Below, piece by piece: positions 1 to 9,768 of a stretch of DNA of 64,000 nucleotides; within the stretch, counting starts at the first letter, position 1; every line of letters begins with the position of its first letter. The notes under the pieces are model-generated. The model had not been told where the DNA came from and did not search any database. It worked only from the letters and a program-made list of their open reading frames with translations. The stretch is from Prunus persica (taxonomy: Eukaryota; Streptophyta; Magnoliopsida; Rosales; Rosaceae), in assembly GCF_000346465.2 (NCBI RefSeq), contig NC_034010.1, positions 5,397,394 to 5,461,393 of the forward strand, written 5' to 3'. The translations under genes and the position numbers were made by a program.

Positions 1-2
1 GG

Positions 3-335
3 GGCACCTTTTCTCCACCTATTTCTATAGATGTTGCTAAGGGTTCCACTCCTCCTATGGTGCCACATATTCCTTCTACTAGTTTTATCCCTACAGATCA
101 GATTGAGGACGTCTTGGATCATGAAGTTGTGGCCTCGTCTACTGGCGGTTCTACTCGTTATCTGGTTCGTTGGGTTGAAAGGCCTGCTACTGAGGATACT
201 TGGATTACAGAAGCTGAATTTTGCCAGTTGGATTCTACTCTTCTGCAAAGTTATCAGAATGCTCTTCATGATCTGGATTTGGCGGCATCCCGTCCTCCCA
301 TCATCCGTACTTACAAACGATGTCGTCATCCGTAA
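3..335 (+). pseudogene. Ty3/gypsy polyprotein C-terminus with chromodomain-like tail (5' end outside window)
   Basis: An open frame runs from the window edge to a TAA at 333-335. The tail contains DQIEDVLDHEVV, then YLVRWVERPATEDTWI and a trailing ITEAEF segment. This is the chromodomain-like end that chromoviral Ty3/gypsy integrases carry after the catalytic core. The aromatic and acidic positions (Y-L-V-R-W, then E-D-T-W) fit a chromodomain, which in this family guides integration toward chromatin marks. The frame ends about 45 bp before a purine tract and LTR-like sequence, the expected place for the end of pol. The 5' part lies outside the window, so intactness cannot be judged. Confidence 0.75.
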
Positions 336-370
336 TCTTGGTTTACTCGCCGGTGTCGAGTTCTTTTTCG

Positions 371-759
371 GTGGGGGAGAATGATGCAGAATGCATATTA
401 TTAGTTTTCCTACTTCTATTTGGATTAGTTTTCCTCTTATTAGTTTTCCTATTATTAGTTTTCCTAATTCTTAAAGATTCCTTCTTGTTAAAGGATCTCT
501 TATTAGTTAATTTGCTTTCCTATTTCTTAAAGTTTACTTTTCCTTTTCCTAGACTAAAAGGGTTTTGCCTCTATAAATAGAGTTGTTTGTAATCTTTTAA
601 GCCAAACTTGATTAATGATAAATTTCCTTACTTTAAACTCTCTGATTCCTTCCCTTTCCCTTTGTCTCTTCGATCCCTAATTCTTCTCTGTTCTATTGCT
701 CAAGTGTTTACTCTAAACTTACGGGCTGTTTACTCTAAAACTATGGGCTGTTCTATATC
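371..759 (+). mobile_element. Purine tract and probable 3' LTR of the Ty3/gypsy element
   Basis: A purine run (GTGGGGGAGA, 371-380) directly precedes a TG dinucleotide at 382, the usual polypurine-tract/LTR junction. The following roughly 380 bp is T-rich, repeats TTAGTTTTCCT-like units, and holds a promoter-like CTATAAATAG near 570. It could end at the CA near 758-759. With no second LTR or target duplication in the window, the right border is an estimate. Confidence 0.5.
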
Positions 760-940
760 ACGGACCCTTGGCCCACCACTAGCAACATCGATATTGTCCC
801 CAACTTAACCACTTGTTTAGCAGGTGTGGGGTTTGATACAAAAGACCTCGATGTTATTAGGAGTGGAACCATTTATTATATGAGACTTTCTATTTTGTTA
901 ATTAAGTTTCCGATGTGGGACTCGTGTATTCTTTAACAAG
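760..940. other. Intergenic, no gene
   Basis: No coding signal. The stretch includes GATGTGGGACTCGTG followed by TTCTTTAACA, wording common at LTR or TRIM ends, but no paired repeat was found here. Confidence 0.4.
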
Positions 941-2140
941 CACTAAACCGTTGCTCGAAACCATCCATCTTAATCTTTCTGATAATTTACACGGTCCCTT
1001 GAAGGCAGTGGAAGGGGAACATGTTTTTAACTAAAGGGATACTTAACGACGGCAATAAACTTAACATCCTTATTATATGCTTTCTATTAGCTTTTGATCA
1101 GAGCTATCTTGTCCTGCAGATAGTTCATTTGTGTTTGGAGGGGTGGCCTTCATTTGATCTGACCACATGGAAAAGCTTTCTTTGTGTTGATGAAGAATTC
1201 TTCATCTCAAACAAGATAAGCTGATGTTAAACCCTGGGGGGCACGTCTTCGTTTGGGTTTCTTGCAAGAAAACTTTATCGGATGATTATGAAGTTGTTGA
1301 AAGTTACTTTCTATGTAATGCCATATGCAGCCAAGTTGTTGAAAGATTATAGCTTTGTCTATGAATCCTTCAAGGACAGCCAGTTTGATACTGATTGTTG
1401 TTTCCAACAAAAGCTGCATCTCTACACATTATAGCTTATTCGTCGAATGTTACATATATTCAATGTTTCCATACATTTCAAGAATTTTGACAAGCAAAAG
1501 GTCATTCATTGAAATTCAATATGAAATCTTCTGAGGTCGTCTATGCTATGGGATAAGCTGCTCATGTTATGACCCTTCTCTTCCTTGTTCCCTTGACATC
1601 ACAATATTATGCCTCCACTTAAGCAAATTAGAAGACACTTTGGAGTTGGGATATTAAAAGTAGAATGCTACATGCACAACTGATCATAACATTCTCTTAA
1701 AAAAATTTAGCGTTAACAAGTAAATAAACATGCACTCACATTTTATTTGCACTTAAAAATTAAAGTTGTTGTGCATGGAACTAAATTGACACCGATTTTA
1801 TTTTATACCTTCTATTTTATTCTTTCCATGAGTGAATGTATGTTTTGCTTGCTAATGCTCAACAATTTTAAGAAAACTGCTATATGATTATACCTAAGTT
1901 TCAATTTGTAGAAATGTCACTTGAGCTTAAACCATAGTTTAATTTGTCACCTTAAAGAATAATTTAGGAGAAACGTCACCTTAATTTTTCAAAATCCATG
2001 ATTTATCATCTGACTTTAACACCATCCAAGTCTTTCTATTTTCAGGTGTATTTTAAACATAGAAAAATCATTATTGTAACAAAAATTGTATGTCTTTTAA
2101 ACAATTAAAATTGAAAAAATTAAACAAATCGCCTTCCCCC
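941..2140. repeat. Segmental duplication block Y, copy 1
   Basis: This non-coding block is repeated at 29570-31935. Shared landmarks include the ACCGTTGCTCG start, the GGCAGTGGAAGGGG segment, the CATGGAAAAGCT segment, and the pyrimidine-rich end CGCCTTCCCCCATCCC. Copy 2 is interrupted after its first 57 bp by a solo LTR. No convincing gene lies here; short frames are not conserved between copies. In both array units Y lies upstream of a cystatin exon, marking it as part of the ancestral duplicated module. Confidence 0.8.
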
Positions 2141-2690
2141 ATCCCCTATGTGCCACTGGCAGCTCCAACCAACCTTTGCCTGCCCACCTTGAAATCCATT
2201 ACCCCTTCCCTCTTCACAGCCCCTTCCTCCATTCCCCCTTCCCTCTACCCCTTCCTCCTCTCTCTACTATGGCACACCTACCTTTCACACACAAATTCCC
2301 TCAACCCACCCAAACCAAGTCCACCTTCTTCTTCTTTTTTCTTTTTAAAAATTTTAGACATCTCAATGAACACCAAGAAAAAATTTAGACATGCCCAGAG
2401 AGAGATAGAGAGTGGAAGGAGAGAGAAAGAGATGAGAGAGGGAGGAGAGAGATGGAGAGACGAGGGAGGGCGACAGAGAGACTAGAGAGGGAGGAGACAG
2501 AGAGCGTGGAGACAAAGAAAAAAAAACTATAAAATTATATATTTTTTTGTTCTTAATAATGGAGATATTTTTGAGTGTTTTTGGGTTTGAGTTTTTAAAA
2601 ATACTTACACCTACAAAAAGAGTGTTTTTTTTAATTTTTTTAAATTTTTAAAATTTTTTTTTTTTATAGTTGGTTTAGGTTTTTGTTTGC
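2141..2690. repeat. Low-complexity stretch with a purine-rich (GA) tract
   Basis: A pyrimidine-rich half (about 2141-2340) is followed by an almost pure purine tract of GAGAGA and GGGAGGA units (about 2396-2520), then A/T homopolymers up to 2670. The frames here (for example 2090-2485) translate to biased Pro/Ser/Phe or Arg/Glu strings and are not treated as genes. Confidence 0.7.
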
Positions 2691-2941
2691 TTACAGACTA
2701 CGCTTGAATTAAAGGAAAACAAAAGAGTAAATAGAAAAAGGAAAACAAAAGCTTATTACCGACTAAGCAAAGAAAGATACTCAAAGCGACACGTGTATGA
2801 CACATATACAAAAAGACTCCGAGCAGCGAAAGAGAAAAATTCCTATCTGTCTTACAAAGTGTCAGAAACCCAAACACAAAACAAAAGCAGACGAAATTGA
2901 AATCGAAATCTTCTTCTTCTTCTTCCTTCTTGTGTCTGTTT

Positions 2942-3127
2942 ATGCAATTCATCTTCTTCGTCCTCTTCCCTTTCCTCGCATTCTCATCCTTCGCAGAAGA
3001 ATCAAATCCCTCCCATTTCCAAAACATGGCCACTCTCGGCGGAGTCCACGAATCCCATGCCTCCGAGAACAGCCTCGAAACCGAAGACCTCGCTCGCTTC
3101 GCCGTTCAAGATCACAACAAGAAGGAG
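2942..3127 (+). pseudogene. Phytocystatin (cysteine proteinase inhibitor) exon 1, orphaned
   Basis: The translation starts with a hydrophobic signal-peptide-like segment (MQFIFFVLFPFLAFSSFAEE). It continues with the phytocystatin N-terminus: MATLGGVHES, a SENSLETEDLARFAVQDHN segment, and NKKE. LARFAV matches the plant-specific LARFAV helix signature. The exon ends at a GT donor at 3128 after NKKE, where plant cystatin genes commonly have an intron. No second exon with the QxVxG loop or Trp hairpin follows in the next 1.2 kb, so this is a 5' fragment. An upstream in-frame ATG at 2897 would add 15 residues; 2942 is preferred because it opens directly into the signal peptide. Family cystatins inhibit papain-like proteases of pathogens and herbivores. 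A homologous exon lies at 48468. Confidence 0.8.
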
Positions 3128-4139
3128 GTTTTTACTCTTTTTTGCCTTTTAATTTCTTCAATATTATGCACTTGAAATTACTTCCCGCTCAATCAGTCAG
3201 TGACTTTTGATACATTTCTCGTACACCAACACGAACACCAACTGAATGGGAAGAAAGCACTTGAAATTATGGCCACATGAAATTATAAAGTCCACCAACA
3301 TTTATGATTAATATAATTCTATCTTTATCATGATCAGAGCCCAAGATTGAGTTAAACCTTGTAGTCAGTCACGTGTGTGGTGTGGAACGGATAATTGTGG
3401 TTTAAACAGTCCCCATTACGATGCATGTGAACGGGATCTTCTCAATGTTGATATGCCTATGATCATCCAATTAATGGGGGGCTTGTGAAAAACGAAATGC
3501 AAGTTGGTTCGCAATTCTCTGTTTTTTTTTTTTTTTGTTTCGTGATTTTTTTAGTCAATCGGTTGTAGTTGCTGGTTTCGGAATGTGGCATGCGCTTAAT
3601 AATGCTGGCAATTGCTTGGAAACCCTAAAATTGGGCCAATCTATGTTGCCCGTCGGTACGAAGAAGAAGATTCATGAAATAGGCCCAATGAGAAGAAGTG
3701 GAAGTCCTTAGCAGGCAGGCTGTGCATATATATCAGCCAGCGAAGAAAATCTTAAAATTACATCATGCTAAGCATACTATATTTGCATACCACCTTTTTA
3801 ATAGATGTGATACACAACGTGATATATAAATTGATATAGCTAGTATTTTTGTTTGTATACTTATGAGGAAGATGGATCTTAAAAGTAAATAATTCATTTT
3901 TGCTGTCTCAAACCCTACCGCGTTGTTTGGTAAGCATAAACGACGACCCTCCACAAAGAAAAGCCATGGTCCTAGATTCTTGATTGAGTTGTTTCTAAAG
4001 ATATAAAAACAGCAATGAGCTAATGCTTGTCAATGTCCAAAAAAGAAAAACTGAAAAAAGAGAAGGAAACGATCAATGCTTATTATATAGATGATGTGAT
4101 GTCTCTTTTTATATAGATGATGTGATCGTTTTAAGGACA
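3128..4139. other. Intergenic, no gene recognised
   Basis: The stretch begins with intron-like sequence downstream of the cystatin donor and becomes A/T-rich. I see no cystatin exon 2, no RNA gene and no transposon ends. A T-homopolymer sits near 3523-3536. Confidence 0.5.
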
Positions 4140-4369
4140 GAAAATGAAGTGTCAAAGAAACCGTGTAGGGTCATCCGCGTTACAAAAGCATTTGGGTTCT
4201 TGTTGTTTTTTTTTTTTGTAACCAAAATATCGGGGCGTAATGATCTCATTCGAAGACTCCAAGTCAATGAAATATTGAGTCACATAATATCTCAAGTTCT
4301 CAACAGCCCTTCAAAACTTGCTGCAAAACTGAACCAGAAGATCCATAATCCTTCGCAAAGAATCGAAAC
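4140..4369 (+). promoter_or_regulatory. CNL upstream region, unit 1
   Basis: This block resembles the upstream regions of both intact CNLs. It shares GTGT-GGG-like and TTACAA-GCA-TTTG-like segments, GAAGACTCCAAGTCAATGA, and the 5'-leader CTTCGCAAAGAATCGAAAC just before the ATG. AAGTCAA at 4261-4267 is a W-box core (TTGACTT) on the minus strand; WRKY factors bind TTGAC(C/T). Promoter function is inferred. Confidence 0.55.
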
Positions 4370-4474
4370 ATGACTGGAGCTTTGGTTGGAGGGGCTTTTC
4401 TCTCAGCTTCCTTGCAGGTGCTGTGCAACAAGATTGGTTCCGGCAAATTCAAGGACTTACTCAAAAGTAGTTAG
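4370..4474 (+). pseudogene. Truncated CNL resistance gene, first 34 codons only
   Basis: The leader and start match those of both intact CNLs. The 34-residue product begins MTGALVGGAFLSASLQVLCN, continues KIGSGKFKDLL, and then meets TAG. This equals the first part of the Rx-type coiled-coil domain. Sequence after the stop is unrelated to CNLs: it looks like a Copia LTR remnant interrupted by a Mutator-like element. The rest of the gene, including NB-ARC and LRR, is therefore missing. A short peptide is possible in principle, but a pseudogene is more likely. Confidence 0.85.
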
Positions 4475-4528
4475 GGTTTAAATTAATATATATGTTTATT
4501 CTTCTCTCAAGGAGGGATATATATATAT

Positions 4529-6094
4529 AAAGACTTTCTCTATTGCGAAGTGCAAGTGTGCGGAGTGGATGAGGACTTCTATTTGTGACCATTAGATTCC
4601 TTGTACGCTATGAATTTAAAACATCATTGAGAACTTCTATTTCTATAAGAGCTTTTCAGTCTTTTGGTAAGAGCCACAATTTCCCGCGCTTACATATCCA
4701 ATCTACTAACCTCTGTTTCTTTCTTCCACCAGAACACCTTCTCTTCCCTGTGCTTTCATCCCTAGCAATATCACAGCTGCTCCTCTGGGTTATAATATTT
4801 TTATTTCTTGTTTTCAAGACATTCTCGTCCATGTGCTCTCATCCCTGGCAATATCATAGCTGCTCCTCCAGGTTAGAATATTTTTATTTCTTCTTCTTTT
4901 CTTTTTTGCTTTATGATATATGGGTATTTTCCATTTTGCTTATACAAAGTTTTTTTATTTTCTTATGGTATGGGATTGTTTACTAAGAAGATTTGGGTTT
5001 CGTTGGAAATCACGAAGGTTGGAATCGGAAAAACAGAAAGCACTGATGTATGGGTTTTATGGATTTGGCTACTAATTGGTCTTTGTTTTTGTATGGTTTT
5101 GGCTAAGTTATTCTATTTCGTTTTCTGGTTGAAAGTTTATCTAATTCAGGTTTGATATGCACTTACGAGTTTGGCTTTTGGTTTAAGCATTGCTACAGTA
5201 TTCTTTGCTATTGTTTACCAATGTTCATTGACCAATATTTTTGTTATTTTTTGCTTTAATAGATGAAACTTTAGAGATGGGAATGAATTTATGGAAGATA
5301 CTAATGAAAATAATTCAGATTTATTTTTCAATCCTCAAGCAGAAGATCAGCATGTACCAAAAATTGGTCAAGAGTTTGAATCACTTTGAATCATTATTGT
5401 TCAAGCTATAATTTTGTATGAAGCTGAACGTCAATTATTGTTGTAGCTTCAATTCCTTTGTCTTGTAATGGAGTCTTGGGACCATCTATTTCAATCATTT
5501 ATCTCTTTATATCTTTTTCAAACTTTTGAAGATATCCTATACACAAACTTTGCAAATCATCCGAAGAAGGCATGACTCTTCGAATCATATCAGGAAATCA
5601 TAGTTAGCTTCAATATCCCCATCTGCAAATTAAATATAGTTAGTAATTGTAAACATCAGGTAAATACATAGTATAATTAAACAACAGATAGCCAAGGTCA
5701 TATAAAAAAATCCCACCCAGCAGTACAACACCTCACCAAACTCAAAACAAAACAAAAGTGAGCCAAGTTCATATGAAGACTAAGTAAAACCCAAACCCAA
5801 ATCAACGAGGATATCCCTATAAAAAGAAATAGAAAATCAATGTAGAGAAGAAGGGAAATGACGTATTGCATATACAGAATCACAAATTGCAATTGTGGTG
5901 GAAGAAAGAAACAGAGGTTAGTAGATTGGAGGTGTAAGCGCGGGAAATTTTGGCTCTTACCAAAAGACTGAAAAGCTCTAGAAATAGAAGTTCTCAATGA
6001 TGCTTTAAATCTACAGCGTACAAGGAATCTAATGGTCACAAATAGAAGTTCGCATCCACTCCGCACACTTGCACTTCGCAATAGAGAAAGTCCC
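4529..6094. mobile_element. Mutator-like element with long terminal inverted repeats
   Basis: The first about 220 bp (GACTTTCTCTATTGCGAAG onward) recur inverted at the end, up to 6094. Shared inner landmarks are GTGCAAGTGTGCGGAGTGG, CCCGCGCTTACA and CTCTGTTTCTTTCTTCCACC. Both ends are bordered by TATATATAT (4520-4528 and 6095-6103), matching the 9-bp target duplication typical of Mutator elements, although the AT repeat makes that weak. Inside is a FAR1-like coding scrap but no transposase catalytic region, so the element is non-autonomous. Confidence 0.7.
5291..5389 (+). pseudogene. FAR1/MULE-transposase-like N-terminal scrap
   Basis: A 32-codon frame reads MEDTNENNSDLFF, then VPKIGQEFESL and a stop. 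The P-x-x-G-x-E-F-x-S pattern resembles the start of the FAR1 DNA-binding domain shared by FHY3/FAR1 factors and related MULE transposases. The zinc-binding Cys/His residues are absent. Its place inside a MULE-like element supports transposase origin. The match is short, so the call is tentative. Confidence 0.45.
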
Positions 6095-6103
6095 TATATA
6101 TAT

Positions 6104-7050
6104 ATATACTACATACATAGTGGGTACAAATAGGAACGTTGACTTTGACTCATGCCAACACTCCCTCTCAAGTTGGTGCATAGATATCGGTAATGCCCAA
6201 CTTGTCAAGTGAGTCTTCAAATCAGTGCTTTTGACACAGCATGGGTCAACATATCTGTAAGCTGCTCCGAAGAAGGCACAAAAGGTATAGAAATTAACTT
6301 ATGCTCCAGCTTCTCCTTAATGAAATGTCGATCAACTTCTACATGGTTAGTTCGATCATGTTGCACCTGATTGTTAGCAATTTCAAATGCAGACTATCAC
6401 AGTAGAGCTTTATAGCAGCATCTGGTCTAAACCCAATTTTAGCAAGTAACCACCTTAACCACAATATTTCACAAACCCCTTGGGCAATTCCTCTGTACTC
6501 AGACTCTATAGAGGAACAAGACACAACATGTTGCTTCTTGCTATGCCACATAACTAGGTTACCGCCAACAAAGGTGAAGTGACCTGATTTAGAACGTCTA
6601 TCTATAATATTCCCTGGATAATCTATGTCAGTGTAACCTTCTAGATCCAAGTGGCCATTTTTCTTAAATATTAAACCTCTCCCAGGAGCAAACTTTAAGT
6701 AACTCAAAATACGCATCACAACAGCCATATGATCTTCACTAAGGTGAATGCATAAATTGGCTAGCAACGCTTACAATATAGGCAATATCAGGGCATGTCA
6801 GTGATAAATAGATCAATCTCTCAACTAACCTTTGGTATCTTTCTTTGTTAGTTGGGATCTGATCCACATAAACCCCAAGTTTACGATTCTCAACAACTGG
6901 TTTACAGTCAAGCATTCCAGTATTTGCTAGCAGGTCCATGACATACTTCCTTTATGAAAGAAATAAGCCATGTTTAGATCAAGTGAGTTCCACTCCTAGA
7001 AAATATTTCAGACTGCTCAAATCTTTCATCTCATATTTTTCTTTTATGTT
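6104..7050 (-). mobile_element. 3' portion of a Copia retrotransposon (pol end and start of 3' LTR)
   Basis: Read on the minus strand, the fragment holds the end of reverse transcriptase and RNase H, then a short leader and the LTR start TGTTGGCATGAGTC near 6155. Its LTR start and pol end resemble the Copia at 57191-62370. The LTR seems to be cut near 6104 by the Mutator-like element, with its remainder perhaps at 4475-4528. Everything upstream of RT motif region is missing. Confidence 0.7.
6339..7040 (-). pseudogene. Copia reverse transcriptase end and RNase H, disrupted
   Basis: Minus-strand frames show the end of Copia RT (MDLLANTGMLDCKPVVE, TNKERYQRLVERLIYLSLT, CPDIAYIVSVASQFMHSP). RNase H follows (DHMAVVMRILSYLKFAPGRG, a degraded GYTDIDYPGN where GYSDADWAGN is usual, FTFVGGNLVMWHSKKQHVV, and ESEYRGIAQGVCEILWLRWL). 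The frame shifts near 6739-6767 and a catalytic-region Trp/Asp pair is altered, so the gene is dead. Only the last quarter of pol is present. Confidence 0.8.
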
Positions 7051-7453
7051 GTTAGATTCCCTCTTTATTATTCCATGTCTATTTTCTTGTACATACTTCT
7101 TGTTGGCAATTAATATTCAGAAGTTACAAGAGTTGGGGGTTAACTAGAGAAATTAATTTGTTGGGTTAGTTATCCAAATTGTCCTCAAATTTATACCCGA
7201 GTTTCATTTTGGTCTCTCAACTAAATTATTCATTTAAATGATCCACCGACTCTTTATTAATCGGTGCATTGGTCCTACAATTACATTTTCTGTTAAATTA
7301 GTCTTATAAGCAACACATGCTACATTTGTAAGGGTAAATAAAACTTTTGAAAACTAAAAAAATAAAATTATATGATTAAAAATTAATACAATATTTTCTT
7401 TATTTTTAAAAATAATTTAAAACTATAAACGAATAAAAAACAACAAAAAGTAA

Positions 7454-7724
7454 TGTAAGATCCCACATCAACCAACGGAGAGGGGGTGATGTGCCTTATA
7501 TGTGCGCACCCGCATCCATCTAGCACGAGGCCTTTTGGGAGCTCACTGGCTTCGGAGTCGTAGGAACTCCGAAGTTAAGCGAGTTGGGGGCTAGAGCAAT
7601 CCCAGGATGGGTGACCCACTGGGAAGTTGCTCGTGACCTCCCAGAAACAAAACCGTGAGGGCAGAGAGGGGGGCCCAAAGCGGACAATATCGTGCTACGG
7701 CAGAGCCGATCCCGGGATGTGACA
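7454..7724 (+). mobile_element. Cassandra-type TRIM retrotransposon, solo LTR
   Basis: This 271-bp unit starts TGTAAGATCCCACATC and ends CCCGGGATGTGACA. It is flanked by the 5-bp duplication AGTAA (7449-7453, 7725-7729). The centre carries a 5S-rRNA-like segment, the hallmark of Cassandra LTRs, whose Pol III promoter derives from 5S rRNA. Only one LTR is present with a direct target duplication on both sides, so the internal region was lost by LTR-LTR recombination. It lies inside the long-TIR element. Confidence 0.9.
7563..7632 (+). other. 5S-rRNA-like Pol III promoter segment within Cassandra LTR
   Basis: GGAACTCCGAAGTTAAGCGA (7563-7582) matches the box A region of plant 5S rRNA. CAGGATGGGTGACCC (7603-7617) and CTGGGAAGT match box C and following. 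The spacer between them is altered compared with true 5S rRNA. It is an LTR component, not a ribosomal gene. Confidence 0.85.
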
Positions 7725-8600
7725 AGTAACCCTAAAAAAAAATCAGCCCACCCAACCCCCATCTCATCGTGGGTCTGCAACAGCCTCTCTCTCTCTCACT
7801 CTCTTCTCAAACAAACCCAGAGCCTTGCAGCCCCAATATTAAACATTTGAAGGGAGAAATAGAGGGAGATATAGGGAAGAGGTGGAGGGGACAAGGAGGG
7901 AGGAGAAGATGGGGCGCTAGGGTGCTGGGGCAATGGTTATCGGGCTAGAGGTTGGGAGGTGGGAGAGGGCGATAGTTTTTTTTTTACTTTTGGTTTTTTT
8001 TACTTTTGGTTTTTAGTTTTTAATTTATTTACTATTTTATTTTACTGGATTATTTGACGGCAATATTGACAAAATGTAATAGTAGGACCAATGCATCGAT
8101 TAATAAAGTGTTGGTGGACAATTTGAACAAATAATTTAGTTGAGGGACCAAAATGCAATTCGGGTATAAATCTAAGGACCATTTGAGTAAATAACATATT
8201 CTAAGTTCAATCTAACGAACTAATTCTTAATTTCTTCATACTTGAACTTAGGAGTAGCTAGTTGAGCTCAGATATGCATGAAAATGAAAGCACCTTGAAA
8301 GGTCGTTGTTTGCAATTGGACCTACAGTTCCATTTCACTAGAATTTTGCCTTTTGTTGTATCCTTTCCCTGAACTCCAGACTCTCTGCGTATCATTCCCA
8401 ATGAGAACTACCCCGACTTGACCCAATTTGGCTTCGTGTATTTTAAAATTTCAAGCTAACTGCAGCTTCTAATGGAAGCCCTTCTTTTACCTGTTAATTC
8501 TTAGCAAATAACTAACGTCCAGAAGTCGAGTCATTTATAGCAGGGGATAGATCATAGCTTTGGTGTTGGCCCTTTAAGCAAACAGTATTCTGAAGGGTAT

Positions 8601-8950
8601 TGATGGGGATTGGGGTCAGGACACAGGTCACCAACCACATACACGAGTACCAAAATCTAGGGTTAGTGCAAACTCACATATATCGTAGCAAATTCATGTC
8701 ACAAATAAACTATTTTATTAATCATCAACATATGCTCCCTAACAACTATTACATTAGCCTTATTTATAGGCTTTACAAGACTTGGGCACCAAGGCTACTT
8801 GGTCCAAAAGTAAACTAATTAATTATAAAATCACACATAAATAATAAAAGATACCATAAAACTACCTAAATAAGAAAATGACAATATATCATGAAATAAC
8901 TAATTAAATGGTAAATATCTATCTTGATCCACCCCTATGCTCCTGCATCA
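8601..8950 (-). repeat. 3' LTR of the short LTR retrotransposon
   Basis: Begins (plus strand) TGATGGGGATTGGGGTC and ends CCTATGCTCCTGCATCA. It is a direct repeat of 9769-10117. Confidence 0.85.
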
Positions 8951-9261
8951 GACTCCCATGGTTGGAAAGAATTCGTCCTCGAATTCAAGCCTTTGATTGA
9001 GGAAAATCCAAATAGAATCTTCAATTGCTTCATATTAATTCTGGATGTTTTAGCATCCAATTGAAACCTTCCTTTCCAAATAAAAAGTTATTTGGAATAT
9101 TTCGTTATTCTTGGCTTCTTACTCCCTCTAGCAATGCAAATGTTTCTCTCTAGAATCTTCAACCAATTGACAAAATCAACCAGATTTTTGGCAACCTTCC
9201 AAGTGAAAATATTAATGCTCATAAAATCAATAATATCTTCTAAAGTTTTTCCAATTCTCAT

Positions 9262-9753
9262 CTATTCACTGTTCTTGCCAATAAATTGCTTATCAAAATT
9301 TCTTTGAACACCCAGACAATTTTCATTGCAATTTTCACAGTTGCACGGATCAAATATTGGAGGTAAATTCAAATTTAATGATTTTGATGAATAACAAGAT
9401 GCACCAAAATTACCAAATTTATTTATACCTTCAAAGACACAATGAGAATAACCGTGCTCCTCTTCACTTGACTCACACAGCGGAGTGCAATAATGAAGAG
9501 GGATATCTCCCTTGTACTCCCCGTCTAGACTCCTACGGCTTAGAGTGTCGATGCAAGCTACTCGGTTCAGATAAGGGTTCACACATCCCTCCCCGTCAGA
9601 ACTCTTACCTATATGGGTTCGAGATTCAATGCGAGCTATGCGTTCTGTAAGTTGCCTTAGCATCCTCCTAATTTCCTCCATGTTGTTGTCGTTGTAGTTG
9701 TTAACAAGACCCTCCATCCAAAAACCTCCCCGATAAAGCAGATCTTGAGCCAT
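9262..9753 (-). pseudogene. Gag-like protein fragment of the short LTR retrotransposon
   Basis: The frame starts (chosen at 9753, just outside the 5' LTR) MAQDLLYRGGFWMEGL, then NMEEIRRMLRQLTERIARIE, a probable coiled-coil segment. It continues through acidic and Ser-rich sequence to a Cys-rich stretch (CNCENCNENC) and stops at 9262. The N-terminus resembles the start of plant Ty3/gypsy gag proteins by its short amphipathic coiled coil. No CCHC knuckle or capsid core is visible. It is best read as what remains of gag after an internal deletion. Confidence 0.5.
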
Positions 9754-9768
9754 AGCTATGATACCAAT

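Larger units (their letters stand above)
7162..8204. mobile_element. Long-TIR DNA transposon, non-autonomous
   Basis: About 150 bp at the left (TATACCCGAGTTTCATTTTG, TCTCAACTAAATTATT, ATTAATCGGTGCATTGGTCC) recur inverted at 8050-8204. Comparison with block X copy 2 (TTAGTTTGTTCATATTCT near 28940) shows a clean insertion between TTTGTT and CATATTCT. The interior holds a Cassandra solo LTR and pyrimidine/purine-rich sequence but no transposase. A MULE- or foldback-type element is likely; a target duplication is not clear. Confidence 0.65.
7050..8530. repeat. Segmental duplication block X, copy 1 (carries a transposon insertion)
   Basis: Sequence at 7050-7161 and 8205-8530 matches the continuous block 28640-29190. 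Landmarks are CTATTTTCTTGTACAT, GGTTAACTAGAGAAATTA, ACAGTTCCATTTCA, CTCTCTGCGTA, ACTTGACCCAATTTGGC and TTTCAAGCTAACTGC. The middle (7162-8204) is absent from the other copy, which acts as the empty site. No coding capacity is apparent. Confidence 0.8.

Noticed and set aside
1021..1224. 67-codon frame in block Y
   Set aside because: Block Y copy 2 has a deletion near 30993 that breaks it, and there is no recognised domain.
2090..2485. 131-codon open frame
   Set aside because: It crosses a pyrimidine tract and a GA tract, has biased composition, and breaks in the duplicated block Y copy 2.
7515..7640. Possible 5S ribosomal RNA gene
   Set aside because: The match covers only box A and box C regions, with altered spacer and ends, inside a 271-bp LTR with TG...CA ends and a target duplication. 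Cassandra LTR explains it.
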